Source: Plutella xylostella
Lineage: Eukaryota > Arthropoda > Insecta > Lepidoptera > Plutellidae
Reading direction: 5' to 3'
Assembly: GCF_932276165.1 (NCBI RefSeq)
Contig: NC_064002.1
Location: forward strand, 10,726,001 to 10,790,000
Length of the DNA stretch: 64,000 bases
The notes under the pieces were generated by a model. The model was not told the DNA's origin, made no database searches, and saw nothing but the letters and a program-made list of their open reading frames with translations. The position numbers and the translations under genes were made by a program. This document shows, in pieces, positions 21,121-33,900 of this stretch (positions within the stretch are counted from its first letter, which is position 1; every line of letters begins with the position of its first letter).

Positions 21121-21951
21121 GTCGTGTCGTTAATTAATAAAGTTTTCTCTCAATTAATAATTGCACATTCAAATATATAGTCACAAACTAAGCTATAACA
21201 CTCGAAAGTAAATTCAAATTAATTTAGATATTAATTTAATGTTTAATGAAATCAGTAAATCTTAAAAAACAAATTGAGGTTATGTTATTGTTTTGCTTGT
21301 CATTTTGACAGTGATTTGACATACGCGAAACAGCTGGTGACAGGTACGTTTCATTTTACAAAATTACCTTCTTCCTTTCATACTTTTTCCCCCGATATAT
21401 TATATAAACATGCTGAAAATCATTTATTCAACGTAGAATAGGTATTTTTGGACAAATTAACAGCAGTAGTAATTAAAATACTTAAGCTATCATAATATGT
21501 TTTATCACGACTTATTTTAAGTCATTATGCGTATGAAGGAGCGTGTATTTTGGTTTGTACTCTATGGTTAGTATTAAGCACTAAAGAATCACTATCAAAT
21601 ACGGTAATATTAATTATTATTATTATGATTTATTACACAGTAGTATTCTGATTTTGTAGAGACTATACTCAATCCTAAAAACTGATTCTTCAAAACCAGG
21701 GAACAGAGAAGCAGTAAGAAAGTTTGACCTTGACCTGCATGACTGAAACATTAGAAACCCGTTTATTTGTCTATGGCCAATCATATGACTTTGACATGTG
21801 ATCTGTCAACAACATGGGAAGAAAAGTATTATTTCCGAAAATATTGAATCACCCCACAATTTTACAGGCACATGGCTAATTTAATAAGTTACTTCCACAA
21901 TGCCAGGTGAATTGAAGCGAGCGTCAATGACGACGAGTGGCATTTGAGGCG
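21121..21951. promoter_or_regulatory. Divergent KDM8-FNIP intergenic region
   Basis: 831 bp between the two start codons, so both promoters or 5' UTRs probably lie here. TGACA/TGTCA words recur: about 21300-21345 has TGTCATTTTGACAG, TTTGACATA and GGTGACAGG; about 21780-21810 has TTTGACATG and TCTGTCAAC. No TATA box stands out. The regulatory role is inferred from gene orientation. Confidence 0.5.
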
Positions 21952-24900
21952 ATGGCACTATTTGATAAGCTATTTTCAACAAAGAGAAAACTCGACGGTG
22001 GTAGTCGCGAATCACGAGACCGCGGCAGGTACGTCATTAAACGAATGCTTTTCATTCACGTATTTCTATTTGTGAGTGGTGTGGCATGTGGCGGTGGCGG
22101 TGACGCACTGAGGCTCGGGCTCGCACCCTCGTGAGGAGGTTGGAGGAGCAAGGAGGCTGTGTTGTGACGCAGTCAGTGAGTGGACGTGAACTGCGCGGTG
22201 TGTGCATGATAAATGCGCGGCGGCCGAGCTTGGAGCGACGTCACATCGCGCGAGCGGCGACGCTTCACCAATGTTTACCCATTCTCCTGTAGTTCACTAG
22301 CACATTCCACACAGGTTGGTCGTGCGCGCGCGCTCCAACCGATCGAACTGCATTTAAAAGTGAAACCTCAGTGCCGATTTGTGTCCCAGTGTATGACTGT
22401 TAACCTGTTGTCTAGATTGCTGTTAGGTTGTTGCCAAGCTGTGTGACAACCATGAAATAAGATGAAAGTTAGGTAATTGTGAACTACCTATTTGGTTAGC
22501 TGTTGAACTCATTTGTTTCCAGGTCTATGATGCTAAGGCCACTTATAAATAGTGTGTTTGAGTTGGTTAGATCCTGTATTAGCTTCCTTGATCATGTGTG
22601 AGTCATGGATGGTTGATTGTGAACATTTTTATGATGACTGTTTGTGGACTTGTAATAAGTGTAAAAATGGTTTTTGATAATGTTATCTCTAGAAATCATA
22701 ATCATTGAAATATTTATCTGATTGTCTTATTTCCATTGATGTCTGGAATAACTAATATCCTCTTAAGATAGTTTACTTATTTACTGACTGTGGTTGCAGT
22801 AAATTGTTTGTAAACAGAGATATTGGTTCAAGGTTTTAACTCACTCAGGTTATTCCTTGCTTTCAAATTTATTACAACAACATCACATAAACTTCGGATC
22901 TGTTATAGCTATAAACATTAGCTCAACAGATATATGTTCTTAAAGTTATTGTATAAGGTATCTAGATTTTTTTAAAGTGATAAAAAATAAATTATTCTTC
23001 AATAATATTATTCATAATTCTGATTCATAATAACAGGATTAAAACTTATATGAAGAGAGGTGTTAATATTATGCTTACTAAAAAGCAATATTGACATAGG
23101 TGAAAAAGTTGAAGTCTCTACAACTGAATATTCTCAAACTATTTGTGCCTGCCAAGGGCCATCTGGACCTGGCTGTAAGTATTCACTACCTAATAAGATT
23201 TTCATTTGTTACAGGTCTCACAGAATAACCCCAGAGCAGGTCCGTTTACTGTTATTCAAGGAGTGTGACTGGAGAGGCAGGAAACTCCTGTTCGACTCGG
23301 CAACCATAGAGAAAGTGCCCGTCAGTAAGAATGACAAGCCATCAGTTAAACAACCCATTCAAGTGCCATACGTTGTTGAGGTGTCAAATGGATATTCATA
23401 CTTGGTAAGTTTTTAGGGTATTTTGCTGTTAATATTCACGTCAGTTTCTGATTTGCTAGTTTACATAATGCTTAATTACAATTTGGCCTAACACACAATC
23501 TATAAATAACTTAACTTTCACAGTTGTGAAGTTTTGTTTCAAAAACTACCTACTATTTATAATTTAAAATTAAGTTAACTATTGTGGAGTTAACTGTATA
23601 ACATTATGATACCTACTGAAATTAATTATCAAAACCCACTCTACACTTCCTACGCTTCCCTGGGCCTGGGACCCCACCAGTTGAATGAAGTTTAGCAGAT
23701 TAAAAATAAAAATAAGCAATGGATCTGTCACCATCTCATCATCTTTTGTAACTTTGCCAAGAATTAAAATGACACCTTTTCCCTTGAATGACGGTCACTG
23801 TCATTGTCAGGAACATTGAAAGAGATGTCAACTTTTACAAGTTCATTATACTGTATGTCAGTTTCCTTTATCAGATTCAGCGCAAACAACAACTCTATAC
23901 CCTTGCATTAGGGATAGCTATTGCTTGGCTGCATATCACTTTTGATGTTTCGAAGTTCACTGGTTTCCATTGATGTTAATCTGAAATAAGAAGGACTGAA
24001 GAACTACATAGAGTGATATTATTGTATATTAATCTTTGTTTGTACTAAAAAAAATAAGGACACAGCCGGTTTCATAACTTGGCTTTTTAGCCATAAGTAC
24101 TTCAATATTTACATCAAACTTAATACCTAAGTACTAACTACCTACTTAATGCAAGTCTAATGCTATGGACATTCTTACTTCACATATTATAAGTGCTATG
24201 TTGGTACCAGAGCACTGTTGTGGTAACTTGGTATCTATTGCATTGCGTTAGTATGGGCGCGTAACGGTATATTGCTTATCCGATATAGTTCGTTGTCCGT
24301 AAGCACAAGCTTTTATTTAACATCTAACCCAGAGAACAAAAACTGACATCTCGGGTATGTAAAGAGAAGTAAATACGCAAAACATACACTAATGTTTCTG
24401 TGTGGTTATTAATTAGTTGGTTATTAGTTAGTAAGTAAAAAAAGGAGATACCTAAAGGAACTAGGTATATACTACCTATAACGTAAAGAAATTGATACGT
24501 ACCCTCCTATCGGTCAGCTAAAATTATAGCCATATCAGACTAGTTAGGTAGGTACTTAAGCGATTATCGCTGATTAGATTATGTGGTAAATTATGTACAA
24601 GGGGAGGACAAAGAAACTTACAAGATTAAGCGTCTGTCAAATTCAAACGCTATTTATTAACATAAATTGTTCATACTATAATATAAGTAGGTTATGTATA
24701 GCATAAAAAAACAATATATGTATATTATGTTTAGTGGCAGTTTTTCCGTTGCAATTATTTTATTTTAAATTTTGCCTTGATTTAAGGATTCTATCCATTT
24801 ATAATAATATTTGCATATTTAATTTTGGGTATCAGATAGATAGATAGATAGATAAATTATTTATTTACTTAACACAACACATACACAGGTTACACAGCAA

Positions 24901-27900
24901 GATTTTTAACATAAAGTTTAAGATTACATAAACACAAAACACTATTAAAAGACATGCAGATAGAAAAGCAACATGTGTATTTATCATGTTAGCAAAAGGG
25001 TTCTGACTCAGCATAATACTATGATTATAATTAAATAATCACAGCGCTGGTATTCTGCCAGGACCAATTTTTGTGAGTGGGAGTGGAGCCTCAACTAAAC
25101 ATAAATATGTGTGTAGTAAATATGTAAAAATGTGTTGTGGTACGTTATAATTATATTTATACTAAAATAAAATAGATATTTATATTTTATGTTATGAATG
25201 TATGTATATAATAATATGTAACAATAAATTGTGTTAAATGATTATGGGTGTATGCTATGTAGTATGTGTAAACGAATATATTGTGATGTGAGTTTAAGTG
25301 ATATGTGTGAAAATGATAGCAAGTGATGTGGTAGTTTATTTGCTGGGTGACACCTAGAAAAAGTATATGGCGAAGAGAATGCTAGAACGTAAGCTACGCA
25401 GCCTGCTTTTGTACAGCTAGCAAGTAAAGTCGGAAGCGCAGTTTAAAAGTGTGTTTATTGATAAGATCTCTGATGGGAGGGGGTATATTGTTCCAGCATT
25501 TGGTCGCCATATACTTGAAACAGCCTCGAAATTTTGTTGTACGGTAAGGGGGAGTTAACAAAGGTGCTGTACACCGACGCAGCGAGTTGCGCCAGGAAAG
25601 CTCAGTGAAGAGGTACGCTGGTTTATGCGTTTTTACGACACCAAACAGTAGAACGGAAAGATGTAGCTTCATTCTGGCCTCAATCTTCAAGATCCCTGCT
25701 TTATTTATGAAAGGTGTTACGTGTGTTCTAGGTGGTACAGTGAGACAGTAACGTATACAGGCATTTTGTACCCGTTGCAACATTTTGTAGGTTTTTTGTA
25801 GTAAACACGGTCCATATACACCGATGCAATAATTTAATTTTGATAAAATTAACGTCTCGCACAACTTATGTCTCATGTTGACATTAAGAAACTGTCTTAT
25901 ATTGTATAAGACCTTGAGCCTGTAAAAACAGTTACGAACTAGCTCCGCCACATGTGTTTCAAAACGCAGTTCCTCGTCCATGATGAGACCTAGGTTCCTA
26001 GCTTCAGACACCCTCGCGATGGGTTCTCCATGGATATGTATACTAGGTCTTTGGCTTCCTATTAACTTAATATGTTGTTTAGACCCGAGTATCATATATT
26101 TGGATTTGTTAGGGTTGAGCAACAGGCAGTTTCTTGTGGCCCATTCAGAAATCCTATGTAGATCCTCATTTAGCAGCGCTACTCCTAACTGTACATCATT
26201 ATTGGATACATGCGTGTATATTTGCAGATCGTCAGCATATAAATGAAATTTGCAATTTTTTATTGATTTTATTATATCAGACGAATATATTATAAAAAGA
26301 AGTGGACCTAAAATTGATCCTTGTGGCACCCCTCGTTCGACCTTGTAAGGTCTAGAGATGTAGGAGGATCCGTCAGATCTTTTTAAGCGAACCTGCTGAG
26401 TCCTATCCTGAAAATAGCTTTCGAACCAGCGAACAGCCTGTGCATCAAAACCGTAAAAAACCAATTTTGCCAGCATAAGTGGAATATTGATGCAGTCAAA
26501 GGCCCTGGAGAAGTCGAGTAGGACCAGTAGAGTGCCCTTTCCGCCATCCTGTGAGCATATAATATTGTTCACTACATCAAGAAGAGCAGTGTTCGTGCTA
26601 TGGCCCCTCCTGAAGCCAGACTGATAGGACGGCAGGACGTCATTTGCCTCACAATATGTTGATACCTGGTTATACACCACCCGCTCCAGAACCTTCGACA
26701 GACATGGCAGGATACTGATTGATTATCAAAGAAATATCACCTAGACGTGTCTCTACAAAACGCACAAGTAATTTAGTTTCCGTCTAATCACATTCAGTCA
26801 TGTGACATCAATTAGTGCTGAGCTAAAATTACTCTCAATTACAGTATCCAGTTTGAACACTAGTTCTCAAGTGGCCATACAAAAGGATGGCTTAAGTGGG
26901 CTAAATATAGACCGGAGAGCGAAATAAATAAAACTGTCTTAAATTGGCGATCTCGTGACAGTGTGCCTCTTGTGTGTTAGTTTAAATATAAATTCTTGTA
27001 ATTAATAAATTGACATTGTTAAAGCGAACGATTTGTGCAATGTTTATTACAATGGCAATGGAATGACTTAAACACTGAAGGGATAAGATAAGATCCATAG
27101 ATAACCATAAGTACCTATACATATATACATATATTTAAGTTATCAGAATATACTGTCTTATGTCTACCATGTAATGTCTCGTTTGTTTTGTAAAATTGAG
27201 ATTCCATGCTCGCATTTATTACAAGTGCGCTATGTGTAAATTTAAATTTCCGAGTTCGCGGTTCATTACTACAAATTGTTTCCTCAATTTGAAGATATTG
27301 CTTTAACGGTACCTAAGTAATGGATCTTATTATGAATTCGTGAGGTGGTTGACCGCTCACTAATTTATTACTACCTAATACCTAAGCTGTGCTAACTGTG
27401 TAATGGCTTGTTTCACAATGTATGGGTAGTGGCTACTGGCTACGTGTGGGATAAAAGACACTCCCTGAAATTATGTATTAAACAGTGACAATATGTCTTT
27501 TATCCCCAGTTAGCCATTATCCAGACCTTGTAAACAGGCCCCAAATGCGCTATACTGTGTAGATGGTGTGGTTGATATACGTGGGTTATTTAAATTAGCA
27601 CATTTCACATCTATGTTCAGTTACCAGAAACAACTTTACACTTTAATAGTCTATAATATATGTATATAAGTAGTCTATGAAGGAAAAACATCGTGAGGAA
27701 TCTGCATATCTAGATCTAGCACTTCTACATATGTGAACCCACCAACCCGCATTGGACCAGCGTGGTGGGAAATGGTCCAAGCTTAGGAAGACAGTTTAGA
27801 CCTTGGGGATATGCACAAAAGTTCCACTCGAGAGAGCCAGGTGCAGGTACTTACATCCCCACAGAGAATAGAATAGAATAGAATAGTCTATAGTATGTAC

Positions 27901-30900
27901 TGTCTAAGTAGTATACCTTGCACCTCTACTCCTATTAATTATGTTAAAATTGTCTCTTCCATCCAAAGGTTGTCTGGTAGAGATTGCTTTAAGCAATAAG
28001 GCCTCCTTTTTGTACTATTTTATATATAAGTTGTGAATTGTAATGTTGTCTTTAATGGTGCAAAATAAAGAGTATTCTATTCTATTCTATTAAATTTTTG
28101 CCGACTGGTAGATCTGCTTCTCATCAAACTAAACCTCTCCCATTGCATCACATAGGTGTGGTCAGTTATCTCTACGGCTGACTGTACAGCGTCTGTTTGT
28201 CCGCAGTACAAAGGGCCGGCGGAGGACGCGAGTGCCCTCGGTGAGATGATATTCGGCGCCGTCGCCATCAACTACAAGAGCGTTTCTCTCAAGATACACA
28301 TCATGGATGAGCCTAGAAGGTAACAATAATATACCTATTTATTCCACCGGGATAAATTAATAAATAGTAATACTGTGGATATTAAACCTACCTACATTTA
28401 GGTATATTTACTAGCTTTTCCCGACAAATTTTCTTGGCCTGTAAAGGGTTTTCCGGGCTGAAACCCAGCGGTTATCCCGTAAATGAGTACCAAATATCAT
28501 CCATTCTTAATGGCTCCAGCCTCAACAAATAAAAAAATATATATACACACACACGCACTCACGCCTTGTACTTATGTACTCCCTTGCGGGGTAGGCAGAG
28601 GTGCATTGCTGCACCCACTTTTCGCCAGAGTGTTATGTTAGTCCCAATGTAAAAGGGGGCGGGCCTATTGCCATTTAAAAAATATATATGTGTAAGTTAA
28701 ACTCCGTTGTAAACTCCTGGCTTATTTAGCGACTTTCTTGGTTTGTCGTCGACACGATAAGAAGAAGAAGAACTCATGGCTTCACACTTAATAGACAACC
28801 TTTCCCCTCATTATTTTGAAGATATTTCAGCCCTGGAATCTAGTCCCTTCAAGCCTGTTGTTTACATCCCACTTCCGTTCACAGACTATTGTGCACGAAG
28901 CTATTCTGCGTGCCGGCGGGCCGCGTGACCCGCGAGAGACCCGGCGCCCGGGACGGCGCCCGGGATGGCAGCAGGGACGGTGGCCGGGACGGGTCCGGGG
29001 CGCAGGTGGTGCCCAGCCGGGACGAGCTGTCGTTGAGCTTCTCATTTGATCGGGGGGATTCTGGTGAGTGCGGGGAAATACTCTTGGCTATTTTGTATCT
29101 CTTTAAAGGGTTTTCCCGTGTGAATTCCGGAATAACTAGTATAATGTAGGGGTGGAGGTTTTAAGGTTATTGGGCCTATTTCCTCTTGACTCTATGCCTA
29201 TGTCCATGACTATATGGTCTGAATATAATAAAAAAAAAATTACCATCATCTTCAGCATTTTTCACAGTAGCTTGTATTACGATGTATGCAAATATAGCGA
29301 GGTATTCGAGCATGACTGCCTTGTATGCCCTTTAGGAGTTATGTTTGGGCGTATATACCAATGTTTAAACATCCTCTCATTTCGATTGAATCAGGTTTCT
29401 ACGGGGAGCACTCTCTGCACAGCAGCGTCAGTTCCACGGGGGATTTTTTCTCCATGTTCGACAACTACGACCCCAACTGCTCGCAGGACGACTTCTACAC
29501 TTTTCATTGTGAGTATACCTGCTAATGTTCACTGTTTCTATCACGGGCTAACGTGGCAATGATACTTCACAAACATATAGAAAAAAAAACAGCGCCAACG
29601 TATTATAGTCACTTGTCACTTGTCATACAAATTGCTATCGAATTACGGGTAGGTAGTCTAGAGCTTTTGAAACACCACATCCTTGTTCCGAGCAACAGAC
29701 TCAAGAGATAATAGTCCAGTCAATAAATGACTCAAAATGAGGTATAGAGTGCGTGAGCAGGTAACTAAACGATTCCTTCAGAAACTTGTTCAGGGGGCTT
29801 AGGTTGTTAACATACCAAAAGTCCTGACTCCTAGGTGATGAGCGGGGGGGAGGAGGGGGGGTTAAAGGTATGAATTTTTGGTTTTTCGCTTATATCTCGA
29901 AAACAGTGCATCGGAGATAAATATTTTGAACTAATGAAATGGAGCTCTTAAAATTATCTAAAACTTTTGTATCATAAGTTTTTTTCTAATTCCTAACCGT
30001 TTTCGATCTATTACCCTCGGAAAAAGTTGAAATTTACAAGAAAAATGTATTCAAGTCAAAACATTCATAAACATTGCATCATATTGTCTAAACCGATTCA
30101 TAAACGTAGATTTTTAAATTCCCTTTTAGAATATATATAGATATCCTGGTTAATGTCCAACCCGCCTAAAGTTACAGCTATTTTACTTACACTTAAGCTT
30201 ACTAACTCGGTGAGCTATGTCAGTGAGTTAAGCAAAATTCATGTTTAAAATAGCTGTAACGTTTGGCTGGTTGGACATTGACCAGCATATGTATATACAG
30301 GGTTATTGGTAAGTAAGTATCTCATTTTAAAGCTTATAAGTTGACAATGTTTTTAAGCTGAAGTTCACAAAAAATTGTTATATGAAATTCTTTTTTAATT
30401 TAACTTATTTGTTTTTAGGTTTTGAATATTTTTTTTAAATGTTTATCTATTTTGAGGTATTGTGTCTAATTTAAGTCGAATAATGCACATTTGATTATTT
30501 TGATTAGTTTATTAAGATGTTACTAATGCTAAACAAACAAAAAAAGTAATGAAATATGGCTAGTTTTTTTTTATTTTCGGTTTTAAACATGAAATTTTGG
30601 CAAAAATTCAAAAAATCTTAAATATTAAATATCTTTGAAATGGTTAAGTTTCGGATAATGCATTATAGGGTATAATCGACTGGAAATGCCTTCCTCTATC
30701 ACCTCCTGAAAGGATCAGGTCTACTTGCAAATAACCCTGTATATTCTAAAAGGAAATTAAAAATCTACAACTCCTTTTTTATTCATTTTTTTCATTTATG
30801 AATAGGTTAGGCAATATGATGCAATTTTTATGAATGTTTTGACATGAATACATTTTTCTTGTAAATTTCAACTTTTTCCGAGGGTAATAGATCGAAAACG

Positions 30901-33900
30901 GTTTGGAATTAGAAAAAAACATAAGTTGCTATAAATAATTTAATTCCCCAGCCCCCCCCGGCCGCAAGCTAAGCACCTCGAGCACGGGCAGCCGGCAGCG
31001 GCGCGCGTCCCGCCGGCTCTCCACCAGGTTCGAGCTGAGCTCCCGCCCGAGCCTCGCGTCCGGCGCCCACCTGCTGAGCGTGCCCACTGCTAATAGCTGC
31101 GATTCACAGGTAGGTTATAACATGACGTTCCCACTGCTGCTATAGGAATCTTACTTCCAACAGCACAGCTGCGATTCTCAGGTAGGTTAATTATTTATTT
31201 ATTTAATTCTTTTTGTTTAAGTCTTTTTTTGAAAAGATGGCTCAGGAGTTTCTTGCCTCCGTTCTTTTCCTTAGACAGAAAGAGCCCCCCTTATCCGAAC
31301 GGAGAGTAGTTTGTAAAAATTGACGTTCATCAGAAAATTTTATATTTTTACGATGAATAAAAAATTTTGAGATTGAGTTTAATTCTTTATGCACAAATAT
31401 ATAAAATACATTATTTATTTAGATTACCGACATATGTTCACGACTGTAATCCCCGAAGGTGACATAGCGAAGGACCCGGATTCGATTCCCGGCCAGGGCA
31501 ACTATTTGTTTAATTTAAAGACCGTGTCTTGAATTTATATATGTGTAAATTTGTAGATATCACAGCTCTCCGATACCCATATTACAGGCTCTGCCTAGCT
31601 TGGGGTTGAATGGCCATGTGAGATGTCCCCACATAATTACTATTATTGATTAAATACAAAGAGTGCACAATGAGCAATGAGCAGGTGTTTAACAGTTAAT
31701 TATTATGGATAAATTACTTATACTTAGATTATGAGCTAAGATATGATGAGTAATAATCTGAAAAACAATCGTTACGTTATTATCATCTTATGATTAAGCA
31801 AATAAATAAAAAAACTAGCTTCATTCAGAATCGGCTGTTATTTATGATATTATGTTTATGTTGCATTTAAAACAAAAATATATCTTATCTGTATATTATA
31901 GGCCTATACTATGCTAACAGCTTATGGCAGTAAAATTTGGATCCCTAGTGTTGATTACCTTTGTGCGTCTACGCACATCAAGTCATGTGATCGATATTAT
32001 GTACTTACTCTACAATTGTAAACATTATACAATATTATTTTTACTATACTTCATGCTTTCGATAACGCGAATTACATTAAGTAGGTACCTACGTACATAA
32101 ATACACATTGACTTATTCACTACCTATTTTGGTAGGTATATTTAAACAGGTTTTCGTGTTTTTTTTACAGTAGGTATAACTTGTTTGAGATTGAGGTAGT
32201 ACTGATACTGTTGTACTAACAGTCAATAGTTGGTTTAGTTTTTCATCAAATTGTATAAAATCTTTTTAATGTTGAAGGAAAGTAATGTGCTTTGTATTGT
32301 TGTTTTTTTAAAGTATCACCTCAGTAAATTAAATCATAACTATTTTATAACGTTTGCATTTTTGTGGTAAGTAACCCTATTACCAACACATATTATTAAA
32401 GTCACGTCGTATTCTAGCGCAATATGTGCCAATGTTCATAATAACTGTGCAAATTTATGAGTAATTATAATACGAACAGACAACAAATCGTAAATTATGT
32501 CCCGTGACTTTACATCAATATTGGTTTGTGTGAGAAAATTGTTATTACTAGACTGTGTGTAAGTTAAGTACTTAAACTGACACTTTTAAAGGTTACTACT
32601 TCAATAGATTGCTGCTTCTAGAAGTACTTCTAGCGTACATATTTATATCTATTTATGATCGCACGAAATTATTGTAAATTTATAATTACGTGCACCAAAC
32701 ATAGCTAAACCGCCGCGTGCCGCGTCAGGTGGGTGGATGCCACCTCACTTGAAGCGGTGAAAGCTGAGGCGCGGGCCTTTTCGGTGCTGGACAACACACA
32801 CCGCTATTAAGTACTAATAATAAGTTTATATTTTTTTTGTTTTTGTGTATTTTTGGTGTGTGGTGCTGGACACCGAATAAAGAATTTTTATCTTTTTTTT
32901 TTATCTAAACCTTTTCCATTGTGGTAGAGCTTTTCCATGCGAGCGCTTTTTTGTGCCGTCCTTAAGGATTCCCCATGATAATTTTAACATGAATTGCATT
33001 GCAAAAAGAAGTGGTAAACGGGCGGGCGGTCGATCGCGATGTCACCGCTCTTAGGTATTCTTTCTAAGCTGTAGTCTAGTTCTAGCCACTTATTTATTCA
33101 ACTAGCGCACAGTCTCAATGACTTAAGCCCTAGATCACATGCTCATAATCTCCACGGAGGCAGCTCGCAGTGATTACGCATCACATGACCATTCTCATGT
33201 GACGTGCGCGTCAAACAGACCCAGATAATGCCATATCAGTGGCAGAACGAACAATACCTAATTGACTTGTAGACAAACAAATTATCAAGTTGAGTGCTTA
33301 GATAGTTGTGCCTTGGCTGAGTTTAAAGTAGGCAAACAGTTGGCCGTCTATACTGAGTCAGCGGCGTGTTAGAAAGAAAGAAAGAAAGAACAGTATAGCT
33401 ACTGGAGGGGCAGCCCAAACCAAGTTATTGACATAGGCCCTAGTCCGTTTTTTCCATCATCATCATCAGCTCTCTATCGTCCACTGTTGGGGAATATGTC
33501 TCCTTTTGTGTTACCTATGCCAAATTTTTCGGTCCTGGGCTGCCCTTAGCCACTTTAGCTTCCTGAAAACCTAGCATGGAGCGCATGACGCTCACACCAA
33601 GACGTGTCACTAATCTTAGGTCGCGCTCGCTCAAATCGCGCGGGCCCGTAAGATTTTTGACTTTTCTACGTATCTTGGGCCCCTTGCTATGCTGATGTCT
33701 TCTGACCACCTCGCGTTGTCTCCAGGGCTACAGCAACAGCTCCACGAGCGGCACGAGCGACAGCCTGCACAGTGGCTCGTCGGCCGGCGCAAGGAGGAAC
33801 AAGCTCGGCCTGGCACTGCTCGTCACCGTCACCGACAGTGAGGACATGTGAGTTGTAGTGCGTTGTCTCCAGGGCTACAGCAACTAGGGCTATAGCTGTC

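Noticed and set aside
28816..29049. Arg/Gly-rich frames on both strands
   Set aside because: These are other frames of FNIP exon 4, whose true frame encodes the RDGARDGSRDGGRDG stretch.
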